Shown: piece by piece, positions 47,058 to 57,020 of the stretch | Layout: every line of letters begins with the position of its first letter | How positions within the stretch are numbered: position 1 is the first letter of the stretch | Source of the DNA: Crocinitomicaceae bacterium | GTDB lineage: Bacteria; Bacteroidota; Bacteroidia; Flavobacteriales_D; Crocinitomicaceae | Reading direction: 5' to 3' | Length of the DNA: 64,000 bases | NCBI GenBank assembly: GCA_016719925.1 | Contig: JADJYC010000004.1 | Span: forward strand, 1 to 64,000 | Translations under genes and position numbers: made by a program | The notes under the pieces: model-generated | Database searches by the model: none | What the model saw: only the letters and a program-made list of their open reading frames with translations | What the model was told of the DNA's origin: nothing

Positions 47058-49655
47058 ATGGTTTATTTCAGATCAGTTTTTTTATCACTTTCAGTAATGT
47101 TTTCTGCAGGTTCATTTGCACAGCTTACATGCGCAAGTTTCACCGCAACCGGTCCTATGTCATCCGGATACAACATGACTAATGACCCAAGCTGTTCAGT
47201 ATGCGGATCAGTTGGTACTACTCCCTGGACCGGTACCTCATGTTCCGGAACGATTGTCGTCACAGCTACACCACCCACTACAAGTTTAACTGTTGGTTTT
47301 ACTTCTGTAAATACAAATGACTTTGCAACCGTTTCTATAGATGGCGGAGGTACAATGTCTTTATCTGTGAATGGAGGAGGCCTTTCTGGAAACGTCATTG
47401 GGCCTTATACATGTGCTGGTGCTTATGGAGATGTTTTTGTAACAATAACTTCTACCTTACCTTTCACAACTGTAAATATTGTGAACACAGGATGTCAGTC
47501 AGGCTGGGTTGTAGCATGTCCGGGTACTGTTCCCAATGCAGGTCTTGATGATCTGACCAATGCGATTTGCAACGGCACTCTGGATATGAACACTTTACTT
47601 TCTGGTGCAGATGCGGGAGGAGTTTGGGCTGAGACAACTACCAGCGGACAATTCAATTCAACATCGGGAGTGTTTGATGTTTCTGGTTTAACTCCCGGCA
47701 CATATACATTTACTTACAGTGTTACTTCATGCGGATCAACGGACGTTGCAAATTTTTCAGTTCAGGTTGGCGGCGGCGGAACAGCAGGTACGGATAATTC
47801 AACCAATCTTTGCGGAGGTTCTGTACCTTCTTTAGATCTGAACACATTACTTGTTGGTGCAAATCCGGGAGGAACATGGGCAGAAACTACATCATCCGGA
47901 CAATTCAATTCTTCAACCGGAGTATTAAACACGGTTGGTTTGCCGGGAGGAACTTATGATTTTACTTACACACTTACCGGTATCCCTCCTTGTCCGACTG
48001 ACGTTGCAAATATTTCTGTCACTATTGATCCGGGGCCAATCGCAGATTTTGACTACATGGTAAACGGACAATCTTCAGCAAGCGGTCCAATCACTGCATG
48101 TATTTCAAATCCAATCACATTTGACAACAACTCCACTATTCCGGCTCCGGGAACAATAACAAGTTATGACTGGGATTTTGGAAATGGTGATGGTTCAACC
48201 TCTGTAACTCCAGGTGCATATACTTATCCATCAACAGGAGTTTATACCATAGAATTAACTGTTGAATCTGATCAGGGTTGTACCGATGTAATAAGCATTC
48301 CGATTGAAATTACCAATGGCCCGACAATGACAATCACTTCTAATGAACCTACTTGTTATTTGTTCAGCGACGGATCTGTTACAATTAATACCAGCGGATC
48401 AGGATCATACACTTTTGAAATAACAAATTCATCAGGAAATTTATTAAACATTTCCAATTCAAACACGGCAAATAATTTACCAACCGGATGGTATTATCTG
48501 GATGTAGATGATGGATTGGGATGTTCAGGAGTTGATTCCATTTTTCTGGATCAGCCCGGAGAAATTTCAGCAGATCTTATAGAATTTCAGCCATTGTGTT
48601 ATGGTAATCCGACTGGTATGGTGATTGCAGATACGGTTTATAATTTCAGCGGATCTTATAATAATGTGAGTTATTTCTGGAGCCCTAATCCATCAGGAAT
48701 AAACGGTCTTGGAGCCGACACAACTTCTCAGCTTGGACCAGGAACATACACACTGACATTGAATGATGAAAACGGATGTTCAAATACACAGGATTTTACA
48801 ATCATTTATCCTGACTCACTTTATTTTATTGAATTAGGATCTGAACCTGCTTATTGCAGAATGTTCGGTTATCAGTCTGGTAACGGAGTTGTATTTGCAG
48901 CTGCCGCAGGTGGAACGCCAGATTACAGTTACGGATGGACCAATGTGAATACCGGCGCATCTACTGCAAATACAACCTGGGGCGGTTTAAATCCCGGAAC
49001 ATTTGTAATTACCGCTACAGATGATAACGGTTGCACAATCAGTTCAACTGTTGTACTTGATTCATTAAATCCTGTTGCAGATTTTGAACTGACCTCTCCT
49101 CAGTTTACTTCCAATTATTTTGGTACAGCACCCGTGACAGTTCATTATGACAACAACTCACTTTATTATGCAAATCCAAATGATCCGAATGCAGATACTA
49201 CATTTTTCTGGAACTATCCTTCACAAACCTGGATCATCAGTCATGATGTAAATGAAACTTATGACTCTACTTTTTTAAACGGGGGTGAATATGAAGTTTG
49301 TCTGGTTGCGGTAAATAAAAACGGATGTACAGATACACTTTGCAAAACACTGGTTATTTATGATCCGTTAATTTTTGTTCCGGTAAATATTTTTACTCCT
49401 GACGGAGACAACGCAAATGATGAGTTCTATTTTGATTACTACGCTCAGGCAGTTGCTGAATTTCATTGTCTGGTTGTAAACCGCTGGGGTGTTGAGATGT
49501 TTGAGTTCAATTCCATAACTGATAAATGGGACGGAACAACTAAAGGAGGTGCAAAATGTCCTGACGGGGTTTATTTCTATACCTATGAGGGCTCTGCTGA
49601 CAACGGAACGCCGTTTTCAGGTCAGGGAACTATCCAACTTATCAATAAGAAATAA
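47058..49655 (+). CDS. T9SS type B surface protein 3
   Basis: 865 aa, the only intact one of the three. Signal peptide MVYFRSVFLSLSVMFSAGSF-AQ; N-terminal Cys/Thr/Gly-rich beta domain; two copies of an ETTSSGQFNSSTGV-type repeat (GGVWAETTTSGQFNSTSGVF and GGTWAETTSSGQFNSSTGVL); PKD domain with YDWDFGNGDGSTSVTPGAYT; SprB-like unit NEPTCYLFSDGSVTINTSG; type B sorting domain FVPVNIFTPDGDNANDEFYF, NRWGVEMFE, GVYFYTYEGSADNG. A terminator follows. Likely surface adhesin or filament subunit; ligand unknown. Confidence 0.92.
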   Translation: MVYFRSVFLSLSVMFSAGSFAQLTCASFTATGPMSSGYNMTNDPSCSVCGSVGTTPWTGTSCSGTIVVTATPPTTSLTVGFTSVNTNDFATVSIDGGGTMSLSVNGGGLSGNVIGPYTCAGAYGDVFVTITSTLPFTTVNIVNTGCQSGWVVACPGTVPNAGLDDLTNAICNGTLDMNTLLSGADAGGVWAETTTSGQFNSTSGVFDVSGLTPGTYTFTYSVTSCGSTDVANFSVQVGGGGTAGTDNSTNLCGGSVPSLDLNTLLVGANPGGTWAETTSSGQFNSSTGVLNTVGLPGGTYDFTYTLTGIPPCPTDVANISVTIDPGPIADFDYMVNGQSSASGPITACISNPITFDNNSTIPAPGTITSYDWDFGNGDGSTSVTPGAYTYPSTGVYTIELTVESDQGCTDVISIPIEITNGPTMTITSNEPTCYLFSDGSVTINTSGSGSYTFEITNSSGNLLNISNSNTANNLPTGWYYLDVDDGLGCSGVDSIFLDQPGEISADLIEFQPLCYGNPTGMVIADTVYNFSGSYNNVSYFWSPNPSGINGLGADTTSQLGPGTYTLTLNDENGCSNTQDFTIIYPDSLYFIELGSEPAYCRMFGYQSGNGVVFAAAAGGTPDYSYGWTNVNTGASTANTTWGGLNPGTFVITATDDNGCTISSTVVLDSLNPVADFELTSPQFTSNYFGTAPVTVHYDNNSLYYANPNDPNADTTFFWNYPSQTWIISHDVNETYDSTFLNGGEYEVCLVAVNKNGCTDTLCKTLVIYDPLIFVPVNIFTPDGDNANDEFYFDYYAQAVAEFHCLVVNRWGVEMFEFNSITDKWDGTTKGGAKCPDGVYFYTYEGSADNGTPFSGQGTIQLINKK

Positions 49656-49673
49656 AAAAAAGATAATTTTCTG

Positions 49674-49706
49674 AAAACCGTCTCCACGGCTGTTGGGGAC
49701 GGTTTT
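49674..49706 (+). terminator. Terminator after the T9SS triplet
   Basis: AAAACCGTCTCC (49674-49685) pairs with GGGGACGGTTTT (49695-49706) with one G-T wobble; seven T follow. Confidence 0.85.
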
Positions 49707-49756
49707 TTTATTTTTAGTTCGTATCTTTGTAATCTCTTTTGTCATTTATTTATAGC

Positions 49757-50803
49757 ATGCAACTGTACAATAAACTCAGCGCAAAAGAAAGAGCAGACTT
49801 AATTGATAAAGCCGGAATCAACCGGCTGACTGTTTCTTTCTATCAATATCATCAGATAAAAAATCCTGAGATATTCCGTAATTTTCTTTTTTCTGAATGG
49901 GATAAACTGGATGTACTTGGCAGAACTTATATCGCCAAAGAAGGAATCAATGCACAGATTTCTGTTCCAGCACCCAACTTTGAATTATTCAGAAAACAGC
50001 TTTACGACATTCCGTTTCTCGATGGAATCAGACTTAATATCGCCATTGAACAGGACAACAAATCTTTTCTGAAACTAAAAATAAAAGTACGCGACAAAAT
50101 TGTCGCTGATGGTTTGAATGATGAAACATTTGATGTTACAAACAAAGGTATTCATCTTAAGGCAAAAGATTTTAATGAGATGATTGCACATCCCGATACC
50201 ATTCTTATTGATATGCGCAATCATTACGAAAGTGAAATCGGTCATTTTGAAAATGCGCTGACACCGGATGTGGATACGTTCAGAGATTCTCTCGACATCA
50301 TTGCTGAGCAGATCAAAGGACACGAAGAAGATAAAAACATTGTGATGTATTGCACCGGAGGAATCAGATGTGAGAAAGCGAGTGCGTATTATAAACACAA
50401 AGGATTCAAAAGAGTATATCAGTTAGAAGGCGGAATTATTGAATATGTCAGACAAATCAAAGATGAAAATATTCCCAATAAATTTCTGGGTAAGAATTTT
50501 GTTTTTGATGAGAGAAGAGCAGAACGTGTCAGTGAACATGTAATTTCCAGATGTCATCAATGCGGTGAACCAGCAGATGATCATGTAAACTGCGCCAATG
50601 AAGGGTGTCATCTTCTTTTTATTCAATGTGCATCCTGCGGAGAAAAAATGGAAAAATGCTGTTCACAGGAATGTATAGATGTAATTCATCTGCCGGAAGA
50701 AAAACAGAAAATCTGGAGAAAAGAGCATACTGTTTCAAACAAAATTTTCAAAAAAGGAAGGTCCGGTGTTCTTAAATTTAAACAGCAAACCCAACAGCAA
50801 TGA
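49757..50803 (+). CDS. trhO: tRNA uridine(34) hydroxylase, rhodanese-type (TrhO)
   Basis: 348 aa. Converts U34 of certain tRNAs to 5-hydroxyuridine. N-terminal acylphosphatase-like domain, then a rhodanese domain with IDMRNHYESEIGHFENA and active-site Cys in MYCTGGIRCEKAS, and a C-terminal Cys-rich zinc-binding region (CHQCGEPADDHVNC, CASCGEKMEKCCSQEC). ATG at 49757 is used; the annotated upstream TTG adds only MSFIYS. A TATCTTTG element (49722-49729) lies 28 bp before the start. Confidence 0.93.
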   Translation: MQLYNKLSAKERADLIDKAGINRLTVSFYQYHQIKNPEIFRNFLFSEWDKLDVLGRTYIAKEGINAQISVPAPNFELFRKQLYDIPFLDGIRLNIAIEQDNKSFLKLKIKVRDKIVADGLNDETFDVTNKGIHLKAKDFNEMIAHPDTILIDMRNHYESEIGHFENALTPDVDTFRDSLDIIAEQIKGHEEDKNIVMYCTGGIRCEKASAYYKHKGFKRVYQLEGGIIEYVRQIKDENIPNKFLGKNFVFDERRAERVSEHVISRCHQCGEPADDHVNCANEGCHLLFIQCASCGEKMEKCCSQECIDVIHLPEEKQKIWRKEHTVSNKIFKKGRSGVLKFKQQTQQQ

Positions 50804-50908
50804 GGAATTCAGCAGGCAAGAATATTGGATTCCCATTCATGACCGGAAGAACCGTATTACCGGTTGGTTACAACGAAATAATTAAATTTACCAAACCAAA
50901 CTCCCTTT

Positions 50909-52042
50909 ATGCGTGTCTATCTTGATAATGCTGCCACAACACCCATGGCGCCTGAAGTGATTGAAGTGATGACTGAAGTAATGAAAAACAATTTCGGAAA
51001 TCCATCTTCACAACATTCATTTGGACGTGAGTCAAAAGCAATTATTGAACATGCAAGAAGATCCATTGCGCAGCTGATCCATTCGGAACCAAAAGAAATC
51101 ATTTTTACTTCCGGCGGAACAGAAGCAGATAATATGGCTATAACCGGATCTGTCAATGATCTTGGCGTTACACGCATTATTTCATCGCCGATTGAACACC
51201 ACGCGGTGGGACATTCTATTGATGCACAGAAAAAAATAAAATACGATCAGGTAAAACTTTCATCTACCGGTCAGATTGATCTGAAACATCTGGAAGAACT
51301 TTTAAAAACCGGTGAAAAAACACTGGTGTCTCTAATGCATGCCAATAACGAAATTGGTACGCTGCTGGATTTAAAAGCAGTGAGTGAACTGTGTAAAAAA
51401 TACGGCGCATTATTTCATTCTGATACTGTTCAGACGATGGGACATTATCCTATTAACCTGAAAGAAATTCAGATTGATTTTATCACTTGTGCAGCGCATA
51501 AATTTCACGGCCCGAAAGGAATTGGTTTTTTATACATGAATAAAAACCTGAAAATAACACCGGTTATTCACGGCGGTTCTCAGGAAAGAGGATTGAGAGG
51601 CGGAACTGAAAATCTGATTGGCATTGCTGGAATGGCAAAAGCACTTGAAATAGCCAACCATGAAATTAGTGAACACCAGCATTATGTTCAGGGATTAAAA
51701 TCTTACATGATGGAACAACTTAAAAAAAGAGTTCCGGGTGTAGATTTTTATGGTGAAACAGATCCTTCAAAAAGTTTATATACTGTTTTAAATGTCAAAT
51801 TTCCTGATTTTGAAAATAAATCAATGATGTTGTTTTTACTTGATCTGGATGGCGTTGCCTGTTCAGGTGGAAGTGCGTGTACATCAGGAGCCAGCACCGG
51901 TTCACATGTTTTGCGCGGTATCAACGGAGACAACAACAAACCTAACGTACGTTTCTCTTTCAGCAGATATACCAAAAAAGAAGAAATAGATTACGCACTT
52001 GAAAAAATTGAAAAAGTATTAGCTGGTCAGCTGGTGAAATAA
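50909..52042 (+). CDS. Cysteine desulfurase (NifS/IscS family)
   Basis: PLP enzyme that removes sulfur from cysteine for Fe-S clusters or tRNA thiolation, 377 aa. MRVYLDNAATTPMAPEVIEV at the start, TSGGTEADNMA and IEHHAVGHS for cofactor binding, PLP Lys in CAAHKFHGPKGIGFLYM, RGGTENLIGIAG, and the mobile Cys loop GVACSGGSACTSG. It lacks neighbouring iscU/sufB genes, so which sulfur pathway it serves is open. Follows trhO by 105 bp, same strand. Confidence 0.94.
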   Translation: MRVYLDNAATTPMAPEVIEVMTEVMKNNFGNPSSQHSFGRESKAIIEHARRSIAQLIHSEPKEIIFTSGGTEADNMAITGSVNDLGVTRIISSPIEHHAVGHSIDAQKKIKYDQVKLSSTGQIDLKHLEELLKTGEKTLVSLMHANNEIGTLLDLKAVSELCKKYGALFHSDTVQTMGHYPINLKEIQIDFITCAAHKFHGPKGIGFLYMNKNLKITPVIHGGSQERGLRGGTENLIGIAGMAKALEIANHEISEHQHYVQGLKSYMMEQLKKRVPGVDFYGETDPSKSLYTVLNVKFPDFENKSMMLFLLDLDGVACSGGSACTSGASTGSHVLRGINGDNNKPNVRFSFSRYTKKEEIDYALEKIEKVLAGQLVK

Positions 52043-52098
52043 ATTTTCTCTCAGATTATTTTTTTGCGGACGAACTGGTTTTATTTCCGGCAAAAAAA

Positions 52099-52566
52099 TC
52101 AGGCCAGAAATAAAAACATCAGAAAACTCAACACTCTTGTAAGCGCATCCGCTGCAAGAATTACCAAAAATCCCATCTCTTCTTTATAAGCCTGTACATC
52201 TTTTTTAATTGCATAGGCAAACAGAATAATCTGCACTACACCACACAGTGCGGCAATTTCCAGATAAAATTCTGAGAGATTAAAAAAAAGTAAAACCGGA
52301 ATCAGACTTAAAACACCGCTGCCGGCAACAACTGATTTTTTTTCAGCAGAAAAATCTGAACCTGAAATTCCGTAAATTATAACTCCCAATTGTGTGAGTG
52401 CAAATAAATAATACGCATCCTGAACAACAATTGGAATCTGGGTGAAAGTTGCACCAACAGCCACAACCATAGACCAGTTAAGTACCCTTGAATAAAATCC
52501 TTTGATTTTTAACGCATGAATGAAGCCAAACAAAGCTCCCAGAATCATGATGATTTTTAAAATCAT
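52099..52566 (-). CDS. Hypothetical membrane protein, ~5 helices
   Basis: 155 aa, nearly all hydrophobic helices: IIMILGALFGFIHAL, VLNWSMVVAVGATF, LFALTQLGVIIYGISG, SGVLSLIPVLLFF, IAALCGVVQIILFAYAI, and a last helix near the end (LSFLMFLFLA). No recognised family. Its ATG overlaps the stop of the acetyltransferase gene (TAATG), so the two are co-translated. Confidence 0.7.
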   Translation of the reverse strand: MILKIIMILGALFGFIHALKIKGFYSRVLNWSMVVAVGATFTQIPIVVQDAYYLFALTQLGVIIYGISGSDFSAEKKSVVAGSGVLSLIPVLLFFNLSEFYLEIAALCGVVQIILFAYAIKKDVQAYKEEMGFLVILAADALTRVLSFLMFLFLA

Positions 52567-53078
52567 TACCCTTTGAAATTGGGATTGAACCAGGACATCA
52601 GTACACTGTCTGAAAATGTTCCGTCCACATTTTTGATCCGGTTTTTGGTTTCCCCTTCTTTTACAAAACCTGCCATTTCAAACGCCTGAATCAGTTTCAG
52701 ATTTACAATGACTTCCATTTCAACACGCATCACGTCTTGTCTTTCATTGAAAATATGTTCAAGAAATGCAAGCGACAATTTACGCCCCATCCCCTGTGAC
52801 TGAATATCCGGTTTAACAATTACGGTCAGATCACTCAATATATGACTGTAAATTTCCAGACCGTTTTTTATTCCATGCACAACGCCCACCACTTTATCAT
52901 TTTCATCAATTCCAACCAGACAAACAATTTCGGATGGTTTTTTATTTAATAAGGAATAGACATATGTATCTGTTATTTCATGCGGACGTCTGGAAATACC
53001 AACCACATTACCGGCAACTGTCCGGTAAAGTTCCGCAATATCTTCTCGATCGGCGATGGTGGCTTTTCTGATCAACAT
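52566..53078 (-). CDS. GNAT-family N-acetyltransferase
   Basis: 170 aa. GNAT fold with MLIRKATIADREDIAELYRT (beta1-alpha1), VVGVVHGIKNG on beta4, and the acetyl-CoA motif VKPDIQSQGMGRKLSLAFLE (Q/RxxGxG/A). C-terminal strand pattern GFVKEGETKNRIKNVDGTF resembles ribosomal-protein-type acetylases, but the substrate cannot be named. It is the first gene of a two-gene minus-strand unit with the membrane protein. Confidence 0.88.
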   Translation of the reverse strand: MLIRKATIADREDIAELYRTVAGNVVGISRRPHEITDTYVYSLLNKKPSEIVCLVGIDENDKVVGVVHGIKNGLEIYSHILSDLTVIVKPDIQSQGMGRKLSLAFLEHIFNERQDVMRVEMEVIVNLKLIQAFEMAGFVKEGETKNRIKNVDGTFSDSVLMSWFNPNFKG

Positions 53079-53327
53079 GAGGGAAAGATAATAATTATTT
53101 ATATAAAAATTATACGGTTCAGCAACAAGACGAAAATCTCTGTCATTTGGTTAAAACCGCGTACAAAATTACATCTTCATCAAGTAACTTCAAAAAAAGT
53201 CAAAACAATTAACTAACTAACACAATACCAATATACTAAATAGAAAACACCGAAATCAAAAAACCTTTGTGAACAAAAGGTTAAGACTCTGCCCCATCCC
53301 GCCCCTGATGCACCGTATCTTTATCCC

Positions 53328-54263
53328 ATGGAAATGCTCAGGGTTGAACATATTGTCAAGCAATATCAGGGACATACTGCCCTCAATGATATTTCCATCA
53401 CCACCAAAAAAGGGGAAATTTTTGGCCTACTTGGTCCAAACGGTGCCGGTAAAACCAGCCTGATCCGCATTATCAACCAAATTACCGGCCCTGATTCAGG
53501 TAAAATTTACCTGGAAGGCCGTGAAATCAAACGCGATGATATCGAACACATCGGTTATTTACCGGAAGAACGGGGATTGTACAAAAAAATGAAAGTCCGT
53601 GAACAAGCAATGTACTTTGCAAGATTGAAAGGACTCAATAAATCAGACGCCAAAAAGAAAATTGAATACTGGTTTGAAAAATTTGATATCACATCCTGGT
53701 ATGACAAAAAAGTGGAAGAACTTTCCAAAGGGATGGCGCAAAAAATTCAGTTCATCATTACGGTTTTACACGAACCTAAATTGCTTATTCTGGATGAACC
53801 ATTTTCAGGATTCGATCCCATTAATGCCGATCTGCTGAGAAAAGAAATTCTTCAGTTAAAAGAAAACGGAACTTCCATTATGCTGTCAACACACAACATG
53901 ACCAGTGTAGAAGAAATCTGTGATTCAATTGCACTTATTGACAAAGCAAAACTGGTTCTTAACGGAAGTCTGAAAGATGTAAAGGCACAATTCAGAACAC
54001 ATACGTATGCCATTCAGTTCAAAGGAATGATGTTTGGTTTTGCCAATGCACTTTGGTCTGATTTTGCACTCACCAATTCTTTTCAGATTGATGATGAACG
54101 GGCAGTTGCACATGTCAAGCTTTTAAAAGGTAATACGCTTAATAATTTATTGCAGCAGGTAATGCCGGTTGTTGAAATTGAAGCGATACATGAAGTGATG
54201 CCAACCATGAACGATATTTTCATAAGAGCAGTTCAGGGTGAGAAAGGAGGACAGCATGAGTAA
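53328..54263 (+). CDS. ABC transporter ATPase (NatA-like exporter)
   Basis: 311 aa. Walker A GPNGAGKTSLIR, Q-loop EERGLYKKM, ABC signature LSKGMAQKIQF (variant of LSGGQ), Walker B LLILDEPFSGFDP and switch His in STHNM. The 80-residue C-terminal extension fits the DUF4162 domain of Na+/drug-type exporters. It overlaps the permease gene by 8 bp. Substrate unknown. Confidence 0.93.
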   Translation: MEMLRVEHIVKQYQGHTALNDISITTKKGEIFGLLGPNGAGKTSLIRIINQITGPDSGKIYLEGREIKRDDIEHIGYLPEERGLYKKMKVREQAMYFARLKGLNKSDAKKKIEYWFEKFDITSWYDKKVEELSKGMAQKIQFIITVLHEPKLLILDEPFSGFDPINADLLRKEILQLKENGTSIMLSTHNMTSVEEICDSIALIDKAKLVLNGSLKDVKAQFRTHTYAIQFKGMMFGFANALWSDFALTNSFQIDDERAVAHVKLLKGNTLNNLLQQVMPVVEIEAIHEVMPTMNDIFIRAVQGEKGGQHE

Positions 54264-55593
54264 AATTGGTTTAATAATCGGAAGGGAATATTCTACCCGT
54301 GTCAGAAAAAGAGCATTTATTGTCCTTACTGTTTTAGTTCCTGTGCTGGTTGTAGGCCTCATGTTTCTGGCTATGTGGCTGGGAATGGAAGAGAAAAAAC
54401 ACGTGAAGGTTTTAATCTCTGATCCAAGAAATTTATGTGATGAACGAATTTTCATCGGCGTGGAAGAAAAAAATCCGCCGGCTACTTTTTATTTCTATCA
54501 GGATTATGTGGATTCTCTGGATTTTGTGACAAGGGCAGACATGAAAGAATTTGATGTACTCATTGCATTGAATCCAACCGTCATCACCAACAAAAAAATC
54601 AGAGGATATTACCGGGAGGAACCAAGTTCAGATGCCAAAGATTATATCCGTGACAAACTGGAATTAAGACTGGAAGAATATTTTGCATTGGACAAAGGAA
54701 TATCACTGGAAGAATACCGTCAGATAAGGCAGCGAATGGACTTTCAGTTAAAAGGACTGGATGACAATGAAGAAAGTGAAATACGTGATAAAGCGCAGGC
54801 TATTGGTTTGATGTTTTCGATTTTCATTTTTATTTTCATCACCGTTTACGCTGCACAGGTTATGCGCGGAGTGATTGAAGAAAAAACAAGCCGGGTGGTG
54901 GAAATCATTGTTTCATCGGTGAAACCAATGGAGTTGATGATGGGCAAAATTATTGCAGTTGGATTGGTTGGTTTGACTCAGTTTTTAATCTGGGTTGTAC
55001 TCATTACAATTCTGATGGTTGGTTTGCAGACTTTTGTTTTTAAAGACATTCTCACTCCTGAAAACTGGCAGGGCATCAATGATCAGGCAGTTGCCATGAA
55101 TCAGATTACAACCGGAATGGAAACTTCTGAAGTAAGGAATCAATGGGCTGAAGTATTTTTCGAATTCATGAACTGGCCGCTTCTTATCACCATGTTTTTA
55201 TTTTATTTCATTGGTGGCTATTTGCTGTACGGAAGTTTATTTGCAATGATAGGTTCAGCAGTAGATTCTGAAACAGATACACAACAATTGATGTTTCCGG
55301 TAATGCTGCCGTTGATGTTTACCTACGTGGTTTCTGTAATGATTCAGGGAAATTCAGACGGAGCAACTGCAGTATGGCTTTCACAGGTACCATTCTCTTC
55401 TCCTATTATTATGCTGCAGCGTATTGCAGCCGGAACAGTTTCAATCTGGGAAGTCATTTTGTCTTTGTTTTTACTCACGGTTACTTTTATCATTACAACC
55501 TATCTGGCAGGAAAAATTTACCGCGTTGGAATTCTGATGTACGGAAAAAAATCTACCTGGAAAGAATTGATTAAATGGATGCGTCAGGCATAA
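54256..55593 (+). CDS. ABC-2 type permease (NatB-like)
   Basis: 445 aa from ATG 54256, which has a strong AGGAGG at 54245-54250, unusual in this phylum. TM1 (VLTVLVPVLVVGLMFLAMWL), a long periplasmic domain (residues about 45-180), then five C-terminal helices (for example LMFSIFIFIFITVYAAQ, VGLVGLTQFLIWVVLITILM, TMFLFYFIGGYLLYGSLFAM). The motif GVIEEKTSRVVEIIVSSVKP is typical of NatB permeases. Forms an exporter with the preceding ATPase. Confidence 0.92.
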   Translation: MSKIGLIIGREYSTRVRKRAFIVLTVLVPVLVVGLMFLAMWLGMEEKKHVKVLISDPRNLCDERIFIGVEEKNPPATFYFYQDYVDSLDFVTRADMKEFDVLIALNPTVITNKKIRGYYREEPSSDAKDYIRDKLELRLEEYFALDKGISLEEYRQIRQRMDFQLKGLDDNEESEIRDKAQAIGLMFSIFIFIFITVYAAQVMRGVIEEKTSRVVEIIVSSVKPMELMMGKIIAVGLVGLTQFLIWVVLITILMVGLQTFVFKDILTPENWQGINDQAVAMNQITTGMETSEVRNQWAEVFFEFMNWPLLITMFLFYFIGGYLLYGSLFAMIGSAVDSETDTQQLMFPVMLPLMFTYVVSVMIQGNSDGATAVWLSQVPFSSPIIMLQRIAAGTVSIWEVILSLFLLTVTFIITTYLAGKIYRVGILMYGKKSTWKELIKWMRQA

Positions 55594-55606
55594 AACCCGT
55601 TAGCCT

Positions 55607-56500
55607 TTGAGCAAAAGAATTGCAATTATTGACCTTGGAACAAACACCTTTAATTTACTGGTGGCAGAAAAAAACGCCCATGGATTTGAGCGTCTTTACC
55701 AAACCAAAGAAGGTGTAGCACTTGGTTTAGGTGGTATCAATGAAAATAAATTATCGGCTGATGCGATGGAACGAGGAATGGCTGCATTGAAAAATTTTAC
55801 CGATATCAGTTTAAAATTTCATGCAGAAAAAATTTATGCTTTTGGAACATCCGCCTTGCGGAATGCAAAAAACGCATGCGACCTGATTGACCTTGCAAAA
55901 AATGAATTGAATTTAACGATTGAAGTCATCAGCGGAATTCGAGAAGCAGAACTTATTTACAAGGGTGTTTCATCTGGCTTTGATTTTACGCAGGATGCAT
56001 TGATCATGGATATTGGGGGCGGAAGCACAGAGTTTATTCTTGCAAATCAATCCGGTATTTTAACGTCACGGAGTTTTGAAATTGGAGTATCACGTATTTA
56101 TCAGTTGTTTCAGTTTTCAGATCCAATGTCAGCAGAAGATTGCAAAAAAATCTATGATTATCTGGAAGAAAAAACAGAAAACTATTTTGAAACTATTCAA
56201 TGCAAACAACTCATTGGTGCCAGCGGATCATTTGAAACTTTTTATAAACTGGCTTACAACAAAGAATCAGAAGATGACCTTTTCATTCCGATGGACATTC
56301 AGGATGTAAATGAAAGTCTTGCAAAAATTATAGCTTCCACACAAAAAGAAAGAGATGCCAACCCGCTGATTATTCCAATCAGAAAAAAAATGGCACCTCT
56401 TGCTGCGGTAAAAACAAAATGGATAATTGATAAATTAGCCATACGTGAATTAATTATTTCTCCCTATGCATTGAAAGAAGGAGTAATCAGTGAATTGTAA
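55607..56500 (+). CDS. Ppx/GppA-family phosphatase
   Basis: 297 aa from a TTG start at 55607 (SKRIAIIDLGTNTFNLLVAE). ASKHA fold: phosphate-1 motif IDLGTNTFNLL, GTSALRNAKN, VISGIREAELIYKGV, and phosphate-2 motif IMDIGGGSTEFIL. Members hydrolyse polyphosphate or pppGpp; short forms like this one lack the C-terminal HD domain, so the exact substrate is open. It starts 13 nt after the permease gene and 1 nt before the TonB gene. Confidence 0.9.
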   Translation: MSKRIAIIDLGTNTFNLLVAEKNAHGFERLYQTKEGVALGLGGINENKLSADAMERGMAALKNFTDISLKFHAEKIYAFGTSALRNAKNACDLIDLAKNELNLTIEVISGIREAELIYKGVSSGFDFTQDALIMDIGGGSTEFILANQSGILTSRSFEIGVSRIYQLFQFSDPMSAEDCKKIYDYLEEKTENYFETIQCKQLIGASGSFETFYKLAYNKESEDDLFIPMDIQDVNESLAKIIASTQKERDANPLIIPIRKKMAPLAAVKTKWIIDKLAIRELIISPYALKEGVISEL

Positions 56501-56501
56501 A

Positions 56502-57020
56502 ATGACCAGAACACGTTTCATATTATATCTTATTATAGTTTTAATAGTATTGATTTTTGCAATCACTGAAATTGCGATCAACCTGAATGATAAACCGCAG
56601 GATAAACCAATTCCTGAAATGGCTGAAGACGATAGTTATTATGGTGATCAGCAAACAGAACCTGCAACAGAAACAGAACCGGAAGAACCTTTTACAGACG
56701 AATCAGATGTATCAGATTTTGCAGAAGTAGATCCGGCTTTTCCGGGTGGTGAAAGTGCAATGATTAAATTTATTCAGGAAAACGTAACTTACCCAGAGCT
56801 TTCACGTGAAATGGGTGAACAGGGAACGGTATATGTTCAGTTTGTTGTGCATACAGATGGCAGTATTCAGAATGTAAAAGTACTGAAAGGAGTTTCAGAA
56901 TTATTAGACCGGGAAGCAGTCAGAGTAATTAAAAAAATGCCAAACTGGAGTCCCGGTAAACAAGACGGAGAACCAGTACGTGTGCGTTACCAGATACCCA
57001 TTAATTTTAGAATTGCATAA
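56502..57020 (+). CDS. TonB-family energy transducer
   Basis: 172 aa. N-terminal membrane helix (FILYLIIVLIVLIFAITEIA), an acidic Pro/Glu linker (PATETEPEEPFTDES), and a C-terminal TonB domain (PAFPGGESAMIKFIQENVTY, GTVYVQFVVHTDGSIQNVKV, MPNWSPGKQDGEPVRVRYQI). Couples ExbBD energy to outer-membrane receptors; no exbBD nearby. ATG at 56502 is preferred over the GTG at 56490, which lies inside the previous gene. The TAATG overlap ties it to the next gene. Confidence 0.92.
   Translation: MTRTRFILYLIIVLIVLIFAITEIAINLNDKPQDKPIPEMAEDDSYYGDQQTEPATETEPEEPFTDESDVSDFAEVDPAFPGGESAMIKFIQENVTYPELSREMGEQGTVYVQFVVHTDGSIQNVKVLKGVSELLDREAVRVIKKMPNWSPGKQDGEPVRVRYQIPINFRIA

Noticed and set aside
52059..52098. 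Hairpin TTTTTTTGCGGA / TCCGGCAAAAAAA between convergent genes
   Set aside because: T-run precedes and A-run follows the stem, the reverse of an intrinsic terminator, so I did not call one.
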